Positions 40,990-51,487 of a stretch of 64,000 nt of DNA are shown here, one piece after another. Position 1 is the stretch's first letter. Each line of letters opens with the position of its first letter. The notes under the pieces are model-generated. The model was given only the letters and a program-made list of their open reading frames with translations. It searched no databases and was not told the DNA's origin. This stretch comes from JAMXLO01 sp963791495. GTDB taxonomy: Bacteria > Pseudomonadota > Alphaproteobacteria > Acetobacterales > Acetobacteraceae. The stretch spans positions 434,001 to 498,000 of the forward strand of contig CAWBST010000017.1 in assembly GCA_963791495.1 (NCBI GenBank), written 5' to 3'. The translations under genes were made by a program, and so were the position numbers.

Positions 40990-42303
40990 CTATTGCGCGC
41001 CCAGGATCGGCTGCTCGTCTGAACGGGTCACCGGCGGAGGGCTCCACTGCCCGGTCAGCGCCTCGGTCTTCGGAGCGTAGAGCCGCATCGTCAGGCTGAA
41101 CGGCCCCTTCGGCGCCGGCAACCAGTTTGCCTCCTTGGCGGGGCCGGGGTTCGCGTTCTGGAAATAGATATCGAGGGAGCCATCAGGGTTGTAGTGGAAC
41201 GGCATCCAGCTGCTGACTGCGAACCGGTTGATCGCATTGCCCACCTGGAAACCGTCGGAATCATACAGCGTCACCGACCAGAAAGCGGACACCGGCGGTA
41301 TGGCACTCTTGTCGAAGTGAAGGACGTAATTGCTGGCCCCATCGAGCGGCTTGCCAGTTTCGTCGCCAAGATTGAGCGGATAGATCGCGTCCTCGGGCAG
41401 GTTGGCGCCAAGACCAAGCTGCGAGACGATCGCCCGCTTGAGATAGTAGTTGCCATAGACGCCCATCGTGTCGGTGTTCATCGACCAGCCGTTCACCACC
41501 CGGGCCAGCGTCTTGACCTTCCACGCCATCAGCTTCTGCCCGTCCTCGGGTGCGCTCTGCAGCGCCTGCTTCACGGCAGGGTCTGCCTTGGCAAGATCGA
41601 ACGGCTTGCCCGGTTCGAGGCCGATCTGACGCATCAGTGCCACGATCGGCTGGTCGGTCAGATGTGGCCGCTGCAGCTTCATCACCTCGGCGGCATAGGC
41701 GAAGAATTTGTCGGCACTCATGGTGTCGACCTGGACCTTCGGCGATGTTTTCATATCAACCGCCGGATCGACGGTTCCCATGGCCGGCTCGGCCGGCTTG
41801 CCCCAACGCGACAGCGGAGTGATTCGATAGCCCGCCTGGACCTTGTGCACGGCATCGTAGTCGGCGGGTCCGTCAGTCTTGGTCCGGCCGATAATCCAGA
41901 CGTACGCGGTGGGCGCTTCGATCCTATCCACGCCATCGGGAAGTGCACCGCTCCAGCCAGGCGGTACCACCGCCCAGTTGTGCGCCCGTGTGCCCGTCGT
42001 GCGCCAGCCAGGAGAGGCAAAAACGTCGGTCCACATATCGAGCATCGGCAGGAGGTAGTAGCGTCCCCCGGTGTCGGGGGCAGAGACGATGACCGGCTCC
42101 TTCGTCAGATCGACCCACCCACTGGAATACAACGTATCGAAGTTAGGCCGGACGACTGCCCTCATCGTGGCAGAAGGAAATTCTGTGATGTTCGCAAAGC
42201 TGTTCGGTGGCGCGCTAATGCCTTCGGCGCGGGCAATGTTGGTGAGTTGCCTCCGTGTTATGTCCATCGTCACAAGCGGATAAAGGTAAACATAGGCCTG
42301 CAC
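40990..42303 (-). CDS. DUF1254/DUF1214 protein; signal peptide shifted out of frame (full gene to 42421)
   Basis: The 437-residue frame contains the DUF1254 domain (AYVYLYPLVTMDITRRQLTN, FPSATMRAVVRPNFDTLYSS, GRYYLLPMLDMWTDVFASPG) and the DUF1214 domain (AFWSVTLYDSDGFQVGNAI, GSLDIYFQNANPG). The family is exported and of unknown function. In another frame directly upstream, ATG 42421 starts a signal peptide (MRGSRLGSALAVAALLAAG). Removing one A near 42364 joins it in frame through APIAVHATEPITEATAHAIG to AYVYLYP, giving 476 residues. The annotated start is therefore probably an artefact of a one-base insertion. Confidence 0.85.
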   Translation of the reverse strand: MQAYVYLYPLVTMDITRRQLTNIARAEGISAPPNSFANITEFPSATMRAVVRPNFDTLYSSGWVDLTKEPVIVSAPDTGGRYYLLPMLDMWTDVFASPGWRTTGTRAHNWAVVPPGWSGALPDGVDRIEAPTAYVWIIGRTKTDGPADYDAVHKVQAGYRITPLSRWGKPAEPAMGTVDPAVDMKTSPKVQVDTMSADKFFAYAAEVMKLQRPHLTDQPIVALMRQIGLEPGKPFDLAKADPAVKQALQSAPEDGQKLMAWKVKTLARVVNGWSMNTDTMGVYGNYYLKRAIVSQLGLGANLPEDAIYPLNLGDETGKPLDGASNYVLHFDKSAIPPVSAFWSVTLYDSDGFQVGNAINRFAVSSWMPFHYNPDGSLDIYFQNANPGPAKEANWLPAPKGPFSLTMRLYAPKTEALTGQWSPPPVTRSDEQPILGAQ

Positions 42304-42587
42304 CCCAATGGCGTGCGCGGTTGCCTCCGTGATCGGCTCCGTGGCGTGAACGGCGATCGGGGCTTCCTGCCGCCAGCAGTGCGGCGACAGCGAGCGCGCT
42401 CCCCAACCTTGATCCCCGCATGTCGGCCCACCCCTTCTTCGTGTCCGTTCCTCTTAGACCATCTCCGATCCGTTTCACCAACCATCCGATAGCTGTCACA
42501 ATGAGCCATGGCCGCGAGACACCAATCGAGACATTGCCGGATCGCGGCCTGTGGCAGCATCCTTAGCCAACAGTGACGGAGGCCGTG

Positions 42588-44483
42588 ATGAACGACGCCG
42601 CGCCCGTGTCCGGTTATGCCGAAGCCTACGCTGCATGGCGCGCGGACCCTCAGGCCTGGTGGGCCTCCGCTGCCGAGGGCATCGCCTGGGAGCGGCGCTG
42701 GGACAGCGTGTTCGATGCCTCGACCGGACCTTACGGCCGGTGGTTCCCAGGTGGGATGCTCAACACCTGCTTCAACTGCGTGGACCGCCACGTGCTGGCC
42801 GGCAGCGGCGAGCAGGCGGCACTGATCTGGGACAGCCCGATGACCGGGCGGATCGAGAGCTTCACGTATCGCCAGATGCAGACGCGCACTGCGAAGCTCG
42901 CCGGCGCGCTGGCGGCTCTCGGCGTCGTTCGTGGCGACAGGGTGGTGATCTACCTGCCAATGGTGCCGGAGGCGGCGATCACCATGCTGGCCTGTGCGCG
43001 GCTTGGCGCCATCCACTCCGTCGTGTTCGGCGGTTTCGCCGCGGCCGAACTCGCCTCCCGCATAGCCGACGCCAAGCCGAAGGTGATCGTGTCGGCGTCG
43101 TGCGGCCTCGAACCGGGACGCGTGGTGAAATACAAACCGCTGCTCGATGCGGCGATCGCGTTGTCGCCGCACAAACCGGACGCCTGCCTCATCCTGCAGC
43201 GCGATGCCGAACTCGCTGAACTCATCGCGGGGCGCGATCATGATCTGGCCGAGGCCGAGGCAGCCGCGTCGCCGCACGATCCGGTCGCCGTGGCGGCGAC
43301 CGATCCGCTCTACATCCTCTACACGTCGGGCACGACGGGACGGCCAAAGGGTGTGGTGCGCGACAACGGCGGGCATGCGGTGGCGCTGTGGAACTCGATG
43401 CGGATGCTCTACGGGGTCGATGCCGGCGACGTCTATTGGGCGGCGTCCGATGTCGGCTGGGTGGTCGGCCACTCCTACATCGTCTACGCGCCGCTGCTGC
43501 GCGGCTGCACCAGCGTGATGTACGAGGGCAAGCCGGTCGGCACGCCGGATGCCGGCGCGTTCTGGCGCGTGTGCGCGCAGCATGGCGTAAAGGTGCTGTT
43601 CACCGCGCCCACTGCGATGCGGGCGATCAAGCAGCAGGACCCCGAGGGCAAGCTGCTGCGCGCCCACGATCTGTCGAAGCTGGAGGCGCTGTTCCTCGCA
43701 GGCGAGCGCTGCGATCCGCCGACCGCGGTGTGGGCCGCCGACCTGCTCGGCAAGCCGGTGGTCGATCACTGGTGGCAGACCGAGACCGGTTGGGCGATCA
43801 CCGGCAGCTTTCGCCAATATGGATTGTTCCCGTTCAAGCCAGGCTCCGGCGGGCGGCCGAGCCCGGGCATCGACCTGCACGCGATCGATGACGAGGGGCA
43901 CGAGGTGGCGCCGGGACACACCGGCAACCTCTGCGCGAGACTGCCGCTGCCGCCCGGTTGCGCACCTACGCTATGGCAGAACGACGAGGGCTACAGAACC
44001 GCCTATCTCTCGGATTTCCCCGGCTGGTACCGCACCGGCGATGCCGGCACAATCGATGAGGATGGCGATGTCTGGGTGATGGGCCGCACCGACGACATCA
44101 TCAACGTCGCAGGCCATCGGCTGTCCACCGGGCAGATGGAGGAGGTGCTCGCCTCGCACGCCGCTGTGGCGGAATGCGCCGTCGTGGGCGCCAAGGACGA
44201 ACTGAAGGGTCAGACGCCAATCGGCCTCGTCGTGCTGAAGGCCGGGGTGAACCGTCCCGAGGCAGAGATCGCCGCGGAACTGGTAGCGCTGGTGCGCGAG
44301 CGGATCGGCCCGGTGGCGGCGTTCAAGGACGCCCGCGTGGTGCCGCGACTGCCGAAGACTCGATCGGGCAAGATCCTGCGCGCCTCGATCCGGCGGATCG
44401 CCGATGGCGAGACGGCGCCGGTGCCACCGACCATCGAGGACCCAATGGCGCTGGAGGAAGTCCGTAGCGCGCTGCGCGGATAG
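42588..44483 (+). CDS. prpE: Propionyl-CoA synthetase PrpE (acetyl-CoA synthetase family)
   Basis: 631 residues, ACS-like adenylate-forming enzyme: CFNCVDRHVLAG at the N-terminus, YILYTSGTTGRPKGVVRDNG (P-loop), WWQTETGWAITG, WYRTGDAGTIDEDGDVWVMG and the conserved Lys in LPKTRSGKILRASIRRIADG. AGYAEAYAAWRADPQAWW and VRDNGGHAVALWNSMRMLYG match PrpE rather than Acs. Converts propionate (or a short acid) to the CoA ester. ATG 42588 has GGAGG five bases upstream. A small hairpin with TTTT follows. Confidence 0.92.
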   Translation: MNDAAPVSGYAEAYAAWRADPQAWWASAAEGIAWERRWDSVFDASTGPYGRWFPGGMLNTCFNCVDRHVLAGSGEQAALIWDSPMTGRIESFTYRQMQTRTAKLAGALAALGVVRGDRVVIYLPMVPEAAITMLACARLGAIHSVVFGGFAAAELASRIADAKPKVIVSASCGLEPGRVVKYKPLLDAAIALSPHKPDACLILQRDAELAELIAGRDHDLAEAEAAASPHDPVAVAATDPLYILYTSGTTGRPKGVVRDNGGHAVALWNSMRMLYGVDAGDVYWAASDVGWVVGHSYIVYAPLLRGCTSVMYEGKPVGTPDAGAFWRVCAQHGVKVLFTAPTAMRAIKQQDPEGKLLRAHDLSKLEALFLAGERCDPPTAVWAADLLGKPVVDHWWQTETGWAITGSFRQYGLFPFKPGSGGRPSPGIDLHAIDDEGHEVAPGHTGNLCARLPLPPGCAPTLWQNDEGYRTAYLSDFPGWYRTGDAGTIDEDGDVWVMGRTDDIINVAGHRLSTGQMEEVLASHAAVAECAVVGAKDELKGQTPIGLVVLKAGVNRPEAEIAAELVALVRERIGPVAAFKDARVVPRLPKTRSGKILRASIRRIADGETAPVPPTIEDPMALEEVRSALRG

Positions 44484-44486
44484 GCC

Positions 44487-44505
44487 CCGTCGCGCAGACG
44501 GTTTT
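44487..44505 (+). terminator. Weak intrinsic terminator after prpE
   Basis: CCGTC and GACGG (5-bp stem, 5-nt loop) followed directly by TTTT, starting four bases after the prpE stop. Short stem, so efficiency would be modest. Confidence 0.4.
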
Positions 44506-44640
44506 CCAGTTCGCGGAGCGCCCGTCCGAAAACGTCATGAAGGCTTACGGAAGGCCCGAGCATCGCGGGTGCTACGCTGGCGGCTCGCGTGCACCAGCCA
44601 GGAAACTGCGGCCTGGACACATCCGAAGGAGAGGCAATGA

Positions 44641-47181
44641 GTGAACAAAAAGGCGGCAGCCACCCGAAGGAGTACCCTTCTATCCACGGACGTTCCAGGA
44701 TTCGATTTGCTGACCGAGCTGGCCTTGGATATGCGATCGGCGTGGAATCATGCGACCGACCAGGTGTGGCGGCTGCTGGATCCCGTGCTGTGGGATATCA
44801 CCAACAACCCATGGGTCATCCTGCAAACGGTCTCACGAGAGAAACTCCAGTCCGCGTTGGCTGATCCCGCCTTTCGCAAGGCGGTTGATGACCTGGTGCA
44901 AGCGAGACGGGACGCCGCGGAGGCGCCCGCATGGTTTCAACAGACCTACCCGCAGTCACCACTGCGCTGTGTTGCGTATTTCAGTTTGGAATTCATGTTG
45001 AGCGAAGCGTTGCCGATCTACTCGGGCGGACTTGGCAACGTGGCCGGCGACCAACTCAAGGCCGCCAGCGATCTGGGCGTGCCGGTGGTCGGCGTCGGAC
45101 TGCTCTACCAGCAAGGCTACTTCCGTCAGGTCATCGACAAGGAGGGAAGGCAACAGGCTCTGTTCCCCTACAACGATCCCGGACAACTGCCGATCACACC
45201 ATTGCGAAAACCGAATGGAGAGTGGTTGCGGCTCGAGATCGCGCTGCCCAATTCCTCGGTCTGGTTGCGCGCCTGGCAGGTTCAGGTCGGCAGAGTCAAA
45301 CTCTACCTGCTGGACAGCAATGACGCAGCGAACTACCCCGTACATCGCGGCATCACCAGTGAGCTGTACGGCGGTGGGCCGGAGCTGCGCCTCAAGCAGG
45401 AACTGCTTCTGGGGATCGGCGGGTGGCGATTGCTCGCGGCGCTCGGCATCAAGCCGGAAGTCTGTCACCTGAACGAGGGGCATGCCGCCTTCGCGGTGCT
45501 GGAGCGCGCCCGGAGCTTCATGCAGGAGACCGGGCACAATTTCGAGGTGGCGTTGGCCGCCACCAGGGCAGGCAACCTGTTCACTACCCACACGGCGGTA
45601 GCCGCCGGCTTCGATCGATTTGCGCCAGCCCTCATCGAGCAATACCTCGCCGGTTATGCGCGAACTCAACTCGGCATATCGTGCCACGATCTGCTTGCTC
45701 TGGGCCGTCAGCACCCCGACGACGCATCGGAAGCGTTCAACATCGCCTATCTGGCGATCCGCGGCAGCGGGGCCGTGAATGGCGTGAGCCGCCTGCATGG
45801 CGAGGTGAGCCGGCAACTCTTTGGGCCGCTCTTTCCGCACTGGCCAGCGGATGAAGTGCCGGTCGAGCATGTGACGAACGGCGTCCACATGCCAAGTTGG
45901 GATTCAGCGGCGGCCGACGATTTCTGGACGGCGGCCTGTGGCAAGGAGCGTTGGCTGGGCAGCGCGGAGATGCTCGAGCACGACATTCGCCGCATGCCCA
46001 ACTCCAGTCTCTGGCAGTTTCGCGCGGAGGCCCGCAAGTCTCTCGTAGAATACGCTCGCGGACGATTATCCCGGCAGTTGGCCGCCTATGGCACGTCGCC
46101 CTACGCGGTTGATGTGGAGCTTCTGTTCGACAGCAACGCACTGACACTGGGATTCGCCCGGCGTTTTGCCACTTACAAAAGACCCAACCTGTTACTGCAC
46201 GATCCCGAACGACTGCTGCGCCTGTTGAGCGATCCTCAGCGCCCGGTGCAGCTCATCATCGCCGGCAAGGCTCATCCGGCGGACCAGGCGGGGCAGGCCA
46301 TGATTCAGGAATGGATGCAATTCCTCCGTCGCCCCGAGGCGCGCTCACACGTGGTATTCCTCAGCGACTACGACGTGCAGTTGACCGAGCAGTTGGTACA
46401 GGGAGTGGATGTCTGGCTCAACACGCCGCGACGTCCGTGGGAAGCCTGTGGCACGAGTGGCATGAAGGTCCTGGTCAATGGCGGCATCAATCTGTCGGAA
46501 TTGGATGGTTGGTGGGCCGAAGCCTATTCGCCGGACGTCGGCTGGGCATTGGGCGACGGTCACGAGCACCGTGACGTTGCCGCCGGGGACGCGGCCGACG
46601 CCGAGGCGCTCTATGATTTGCTCGAACGCGAGGTCGTTCCGGAGTTCTACACCCGTGATGAACAAGGCATCCCTAGTGCCTGGGTAAACCGGATGCGGGA
46701 AAGCATGGCGCGATTGACGCCCCGGTTTTCCACCAACCGCACAGTGGGCGAATATACCGAGCGATTCTACCTGCCGATGGCAACGGCCTACCTTCACCGT
46801 GCTGCCGCCAATGGTAAGATCGGCGAGGCTATGACCAACTGGCAGCGCTCGCTCGACCAAAGTTGGGACCCCATACGCTTCGGCGCACTGAACATCGCGA
46901 CCAACAGTGACCGGCACATCTTTGAGGTGCAAATTTACCTCGATGAACTCGACCCCGATGCGGTACGCGTAGAGCTCTACGCTGCCAACTCCATGAGCGG
47001 AACTCCTGCGCGGCAGGAAATGCAGCGTGCTCGCCGACTGGCCGGCGCCGTGGGCGGTTACGTTTACAGCGCGACGGTGTCCGCAACGCGTCCACCGTCG
47101 GACTATACAGCTCGGGTGATCCCGTGCCGCGCCGGCGTTGCGATTCCGTTGGAAGATGCACGTATCCTGTGGCAACGGTGA
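44641..47181 (+). CDS. glgP: Glycogen/alpha-glucan phosphorylase
   Basis: 846 residues, GT35: AYFSLEFMLSEALPIYSGGL, VCHLNEGHAAFAVLERARSF, GFARRFATYKRPNLLL and the PLP-Lys motif ACGTSGMKVLVNGGINLSEL. It releases glucose-1-phosphate from alpha-1,4-glucan. An N-terminal DUF3417-like segment (LLTELALDMRSAWNHATDQV) marks the longer bacterial type. GTG 44641 starts this frame, but ATG 44637 in another frame is better spaced from AAGGAG. Deleting one T at 44673 would fuse MSEQKGGSHPKE to the enzyme, so the N-terminus is uncertain. Its partner GlgX is at 7.1-9.3 kb. Confidence 0.93.
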   Translation: MNKKAAATRRSTLLSTDVPGFDLLTELALDMRSAWNHATDQVWRLLDPVLWDITNNPWVILQTVSREKLQSALADPAFRKAVDDLVQARRDAAEAPAWFQQTYPQSPLRCVAYFSLEFMLSEALPIYSGGLGNVAGDQLKAASDLGVPVVGVGLLYQQGYFRQVIDKEGRQQALFPYNDPGQLPITPLRKPNGEWLRLEIALPNSSVWLRAWQVQVGRVKLYLLDSNDAANYPVHRGITSELYGGGPELRLKQELLLGIGGWRLLAALGIKPEVCHLNEGHAAFAVLERARSFMQETGHNFEVALAATRAGNLFTTHTAVAAGFDRFAPALIEQYLAGYARTQLGISCHDLLALGRQHPDDASEAFNIAYLAIRGSGAVNGVSRLHGEVSRQLFGPLFPHWPADEVPVEHVTNGVHMPSWDSAAADDFWTAACGKERWLGSAEMLEHDIRRMPNSSLWQFRAEARKSLVEYARGRLSRQLAAYGTSPYAVDVELLFDSNALTLGFARRFATYKRPNLLLHDPERLLRLLSDPQRPVQLIIAGKAHPADQAGQAMIQEWMQFLRRPEARSHVVFLSDYDVQLTEQLVQGVDVWLNTPRRPWEACGTSGMKVLVNGGINLSELDGWWAEAYSPDVGWALGDGHEHRDVAAGDAADAEALYDLLEREVVPEFYTRDEQGIPSAWVNRMRESMARLTPRFSTNRTVGEYTERFYLPMATAYLHRAAANGKIGEAMTNWQRSLDQSWDPIRFGALNIATNSDRHIFEVQIYLDELDPDAVRVELYAANSMSGTPARQEMQRARRLAGAVGGYVYSATVSATRPPSDYTARVIPCRAGVAIPLEDARILWQR

Positions 47182-47234
47182 TCCGATCGACAGATCGCGT
47201 GTCGCTGTCGCCCAGCATAGGAAGTAATGACCAT

Positions 47235-47792
47235 ATGTTCCCAAGTCCGACGCGCATGTTCCTGACCAAGGGTATCGGCGTCCATCGTCATGCCCTCACG
47301 GCTTTCGAGTTCGCATTGCGCGACGCGGATATAGAACAGCAGAACCTCGTTCATGTGTCGTCCATCCTTCCGCCGCACTGCACGGTTATCGCGCGCGAAG
47401 CAGGGGTCGAAATGCTCAGGCCCGGGGATATCACCTTCTGCGTCCTGGCCCGGTCAGAGACCAATGAATTCGGACGCCGTATTCACGCCAGCCTAGGTCT
47501 GGCAAGGCCGTCAGCCCCTGACATGTACGGCTATATTTCGGAACTGCACGGATACGGCATGACCGCCGAGGCAAGCGGTGAACAGGCCGAGGATCTCGCC
47601 GCGACAATGATGGCCTCGACGCTGGGCCTGGATTTTGATCCCGACGCCGCATGGAACGAGCGCAAGCAGATATACGAGCACAGCAGCCTGATCATAGACA
47701 GCAAGTCAATCACCGCCGTGTGCCGAATGCGGCTCCGACAATCACTGGACCTGCGCGATCGCCGCTGCGGTATTTCTCTTTTGCTAGACTAG
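47235..47792 (+). CDS. pdaD: Pyruvoyl-dependent arginine decarboxylase (PvlArgDC)
   Basis: 185 residues. The self-cleavage site is visible as LVHVSSILPPHC (about 40-51): cleavage between the serines makes the pyruvoyl group on the alpha chain. GYISELHGYGMTAEASGEQA and MMASTLGL follow as in the family. It converts arginine to agmatine and CO2, leading to polyamines or acid resistance. ATG 47235 is preceded by GGAAG at ten bases. It lies 53 bp after glgP on the same strand, so probably co-transcribed. Convergent with opgH (4-bp overlap of the 3' ends). Confidence 0.88.
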   Translation: MFPSPTRMFLTKGIGVHRHALTAFEFALRDADIEQQNLVHVSSILPPHCTVIAREAGVEMLRPGDITFCVLARSETNEFGRRIHASLGLARPSAPDMYGYISELHGYGMTAEASGEQAEDLAATMMASTLGLDFDPDAAWNERKQIYEHSSLIIDSKSITAVCRMRLRQSLDLRDRRCGISLLLD

Positions 47793-49910
47793 CCGCGACC
47801 ATCCGCGGACGACGCCAGCGCTGCGAGGCGTTCAAGCGCGACGGCATCGCCCAGCGCCGCAGCCAGCTCCGGCTTCGCCAGTTCCGCCAACGCAGCGTCC
47901 AGCGCCTCCGCCTCGTCAACCTTGGTGCGTGCCGACAGCAGCGTGACGTCAATCGGATCGAGATGCGGCCGACGCGGCGGCGGCAGCATCGCCTTGTGAG
48001 CCTCCAGCAGCCTCGGATCACGCAACAACTGTGCGACACCAGGTTCGGCCATCCCCTGCCATTCGCGTTGCAATGCCAACGCACGCGCAACCACGGCAGG
48101 CGGCGCAATGTCCTCGGGCGTGCGCAGTACACCAGCGGCCCAACGCCGACCTGTCACCAGGGCCAATGGAATTGCCAGCGCAAGCCCCAGCACCACTGGC
48201 AGCATCCACAGCGCCAGGGACAACGAAACCGCCCACGCTACCCCACCGAGCAACAGCCCGAGCACGGTGTGCCGCCGGTACAGCCGCCGCGTCTCGCGTG
48301 CGGGAATTGCCCCATCCCCGCGACGCTGCGCGTTCCATCCCGAATCGCGCCCGAGCAGGATCGCCACAACGTCGATCGTCTGGGTGAGCATCACCACTGG
48401 CGCAATCAATCCCGCCACCAGCGTCTCGAACACGATGCCGGCCAACAGACGCGCAACGCCGAAGCCCCGCCGCTCTCTCCGGCGGAGCAGGATCGCGACG
48501 AACCCCAATAGCTTCGGCACCAGCAGCAACCCCATCGTGCCGACGAACATCCACATCGCGCGGACCGGATCGACCACCGGCCATTGCGGGAACAGCGACT
48601 TGCCCTGCGGAAAGTAGTCCGGCAGCACGAACCGCGCCTGCACGGCGATCAGGATGCCGGACAGGATGAACAGCAGCCACAGCGGCGCGGTGATGTAGGA
48701 ACCGATGCCGGTCAGCAGATGCAGCCGGCTGATCGACGAGAGGCCGCGCGTCGGCAGCACCGCGACATGCTGCAGATTGCCCTGGCACCACCGCCGGTCG
48801 CGCACCGCGAGATCGGTCAGCGTCGGCGGCACCTCCTCGTAGCTGCCGCGCACGCCCGGCACCATGTGCACCGCCCAGCCGCCGCGCCGCAGCAGCGCGG
48901 CCTCGACGAAGTCGTGGCTCATGATCGGCCCGCCGAACGGCTTGCGGCCGGCGAGTTCCGGCAGCCCCGCCTGCTCCGCGAAGGCGCGCGTGCGGATCAT
49001 CGCGTTGTGGCCCCAGTAATTGCCTTCCGCGCCATGCCACCAAGCGATGCCGTGCGCGATCAGCGGCCCATAGACGCGGCCGGCGAACTGCTGCACGCGG
49101 GCGAACAGGGTGGTCGCACCGGTGATGATCGGCAGCGTCTGGATCAGGCCGACATCGGGATGCTGCTTCCATGGCACCAGCGAGGCGCACCAGCGTCTCA
49201 CCGGTCATCAGGCTGTCGGCGTCGAGGATCAGGAACTGCGTATAAGCGTCCGCCGAACCGCGTCACCCAGTCCGCGATGTTGCCCGACTTGCGCGCGACA
49301 TTCCGCGGACGGCGACGATAGAATATCTGCGCCTGTCCACCCGTTCGCTCGCGCAGAGCCAGGAAGCCAGCCTCCTCCGCGATCCAGATGGCGGCGTCGG
49401 TGGTATCGCTGAGGATGAACAGGTCGAACGCTTCGGCCGCGCCAGTTTCGCGCAACGACTCCCAGATCGCCTGCAACCCCGCCATGACGCGCACCGGCTG
49501 CTCGTTGTAGGTCGGCATCAGCAGCGCGGTCTTCGACGCGAGCCGAGGCAAAGGCGCATCGGGGCCTGTGCCGAGCCGGCAGCCGCCCCCCGCCAGCATC
49601 GAGCAGAAGCCGGCGAGTCCGCTGGTGAACGACAGCGCGATCCAGGCGAACAGCGCGAGAAACAACGCCAGGATGAAGATCGCCAGCGGCGTGACACCAT
49701 TCACGGCGAACACCAGATACATCTCGTGCGCGCCGGCGATGGTCAGCGCGATCGCGCCGCCGATCACCACGAACCGACGCAGCCACATGGCGCGTGGCGC
49801 ACTTGGTGGCCGCGACGATCTCGCCGGCGCGTCCGCAGCGACTGTGTCGGCATCGCAAGCGGCGCCTCATCGGGGAGCGCGCGGAATGCCGTTGCTGTCA
49901 GGTCGTCCAC
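47789..49910 (-). pseudogene. opgH: Glucans biosynthesis glucosyltransferase OpgH (MdoH), four frameshifts
   Basis: Pieces in successive frames build one normal OpgH of about 705 residues: GTG 49910 (VDDLTATAFRALPDEAPLAM), AGEIVAAT, SAPRAMWLRRFVVIGGAIAL..., the DxD region FLILDADSLMTG, then GLIQTLPIITGATTLFARVQ, RDRRWCQGNLQHVAVLP and C-terminal membrane helices to 47789. The joins need one base removed near 49830, 49803, 49248 and 49167. OpgH is the inner-membrane GT2 enzyme that polymerises and exports osmoregulated periplasmic beta-glucan. The GTG overlaps the end of opgG, so the pair is an operon. The longest intact frame is 47789-49201. Confidence 0.85.
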
Positions 49911-51403
49911 CGATAAAGCCAGGTTTCGCTGATCGGCGTTTCGCCGTCCATCAGTCGCGCGTGCATCTCAACCAGCTTCTCATTGCCCTGATCAAGCTGG
50001 AAACTGAGCCGCCAGCCGCCGGTCTCCGGGTTCGGTTCAACGACCGGATTCTCAATCTTGCCCTTGCTGGCGCCAACGTCGATCGTCGGTAGCGCGCCTG
50101 CCCGGCGCTTCTTGGGACCGCCACTCCCGAAGTCGATGATGAACTGGCGGTTCTTCTGATCCCACGCCACGCCACAGCGAGTGGCGACCACCTCGGCCAG
50201 CGGCACCGCCAACGGCACCGACCAGCACCAGTGCAGCCGATAATTGAAGAGATATTCGTCCTTCGCCTTCAGCGGATCGCGCGGCCGCCAGAAGGCGACG
50301 ATGTTGTCGTTGATTTCGCGATCGGTCGGGATCTCCACCAGTTCCACGACGCCCTCGCCCCAGTTGCCATTCGGTTCGACCCATAGCGACGGACGGTTCT
50401 CATAATGCGCCTCGAGATCCTCGTAGTCCGCAAGTGCTCGGCCACGCTGCATCAACCCGAAGCCGCGCGGGTTGCTGTCGGAGAACGCACTGAGTTGCAG
50501 CTCCCGAGGATTGGCGATCGGGCGCCAGACCCGTTCGCCCTTGCCGGTCCACAGCAGCAGACCGTTCGAATCATGCACCGCATCGCGGTAGTCATCGACG
50601 CGCGACCGGTCATTGGTATCGAACAGGAACATCGACGTGAGCGGCGCGACACCCACGGTGGCGATATCGGCGCGCGGGTACAGCGCCATCTCGGTGTCGA
50701 ACACGGTCTCCTTGCCGGGCCGGATGGTGAAGCGGAACGCCGCCGCCGCACTCTGGCTGTCGAGCAGCGCATGCACCACCACCGCGTCGCTGCCCTTGCG
50801 CGGCCGCTCCAGCCAGAAGGAGCGGAACGTCGGGAACTCCTCGCCGGCGGGATCGGCCGTCTTGATCGCCAGCCCCCGCGCGGACAGGCCATAGCCCTGT
50901 CCCTTGGCGACAGCGCGGAAGTAGCTGGCGCCGAGAAAGGTACAGATCTCGTCGAAGTAACTAGGCTTGTTGAGCGGATAGTGCAGACGGAAGCCGGCGA
51001 AGCCGATGTCGCCGGAGGGCGGCTTCACCTTGTCGAAGGTGAAAAGATCAGGGCTGTAGCGGATCAGCTCTGCACGACCGTTGGTGACCTGGTAGACCTT
51101 GACCGCCTCCTTGTAGAGGAAGCCGCGATGGAAAAACTCGGCGGTAAAGCGCGTCCCCTGCCCGCGCCACAGCGCATGGCCGGGATCGAAGCGGATCGAG
51201 CGGTACTGCTGATAGTCCAGGTTCTTCAGTTCGTCGGGCAGCGAAGTGTCAGGCGCCTGCCACGGGCGTTGCGCGATATCGCGCGCCATGTTCCGTACGG
51301 TCGCATTGTCGAATGGCGTCGATTCCTCGGCGCGGGCGCCACGGCCGAGCGCGGCAACGATCGGCAAGGCCGCGCCATGCAGCAGGATGTCGCGGCGATG
51401 CAT
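49898..51403 (-). CDS. opgG: Glucan biosynthesis protein G (OpgG/MdoG)
   Basis: 501 residues from ATG 51403 (GAGGGGAG upstream), with a Tat-like signal (MHRRDILLHGAALPIVAALG, cleaved near ARAEES). Family segments: LDYQQYRSIRFDPGHALWRG, FTAEFFHRGFLYKEAVKVY, GFGLMQRGRALADYEDLEAH, RPSLWVEPNGNWGEGVVELV, EYLFNYRLHWCW. A periplasmic protein required to form branched osmoregulated periplasmic glucan; recent work on the family indicates glucan hydrolase-type chemistry. Directly upstream of opgH, overlapping it by 13 bp. Confidence 0.95.
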   Translation of the reverse strand: MHRRDILLHGAALPIVAALGRGARAEESTPFDNATVRNMARDIAQRPWQAPDTSLPDELKNLDYQQYRSIRFDPGHALWRGQGTRFTAEFFHRGFLYKEAVKVYQVTNGRAELIRYSPDLFTFDKVKPPSGDIGFAGFRLHYPLNKPSYFDEICTFLGASYFRAVAKGQGYGLSARGLAIKTADPAGEEFPTFRSFWLERPRKGSDAVVVHALLDSQSAAAAFRFTIRPGKETVFDTEMALYPRADIATVGVAPLTSMFLFDTNDRSRVDDYRDAVHDSNGLLLWTGKGERVWRPIANPRELQLSAFSDSNPRGFGLMQRGRALADYEDLEAHYENRPSLWVEPNGNWGEGVVELVEIPTDREINDNIVAFWRPRDPLKAKDEYLFNYRLHWCWSVPLAVPLAEVVATRCGVAWDQKNRQFIIDFGSGGPKKRRAGALPTIDVGASKGKIENPVVEPNPETGGWRLSFQLDQGNEKLVEMHARLMDGETPISETWLYRWTT

Positions 51404-51487
51404 CGCGTCTCCCCTCGGATTGGAAAAGCACCCCCTTTCAGCGCGCGATTGGGGCGAGATGATGCAATTCAACCCGAGTTGAAGCCG

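Noticed and set aside
42270..43919. 549-codon minus-strand frame opposite prpE
   Set aside because: Shadow frame; PrpE motifs are unambiguous on the plus strand.
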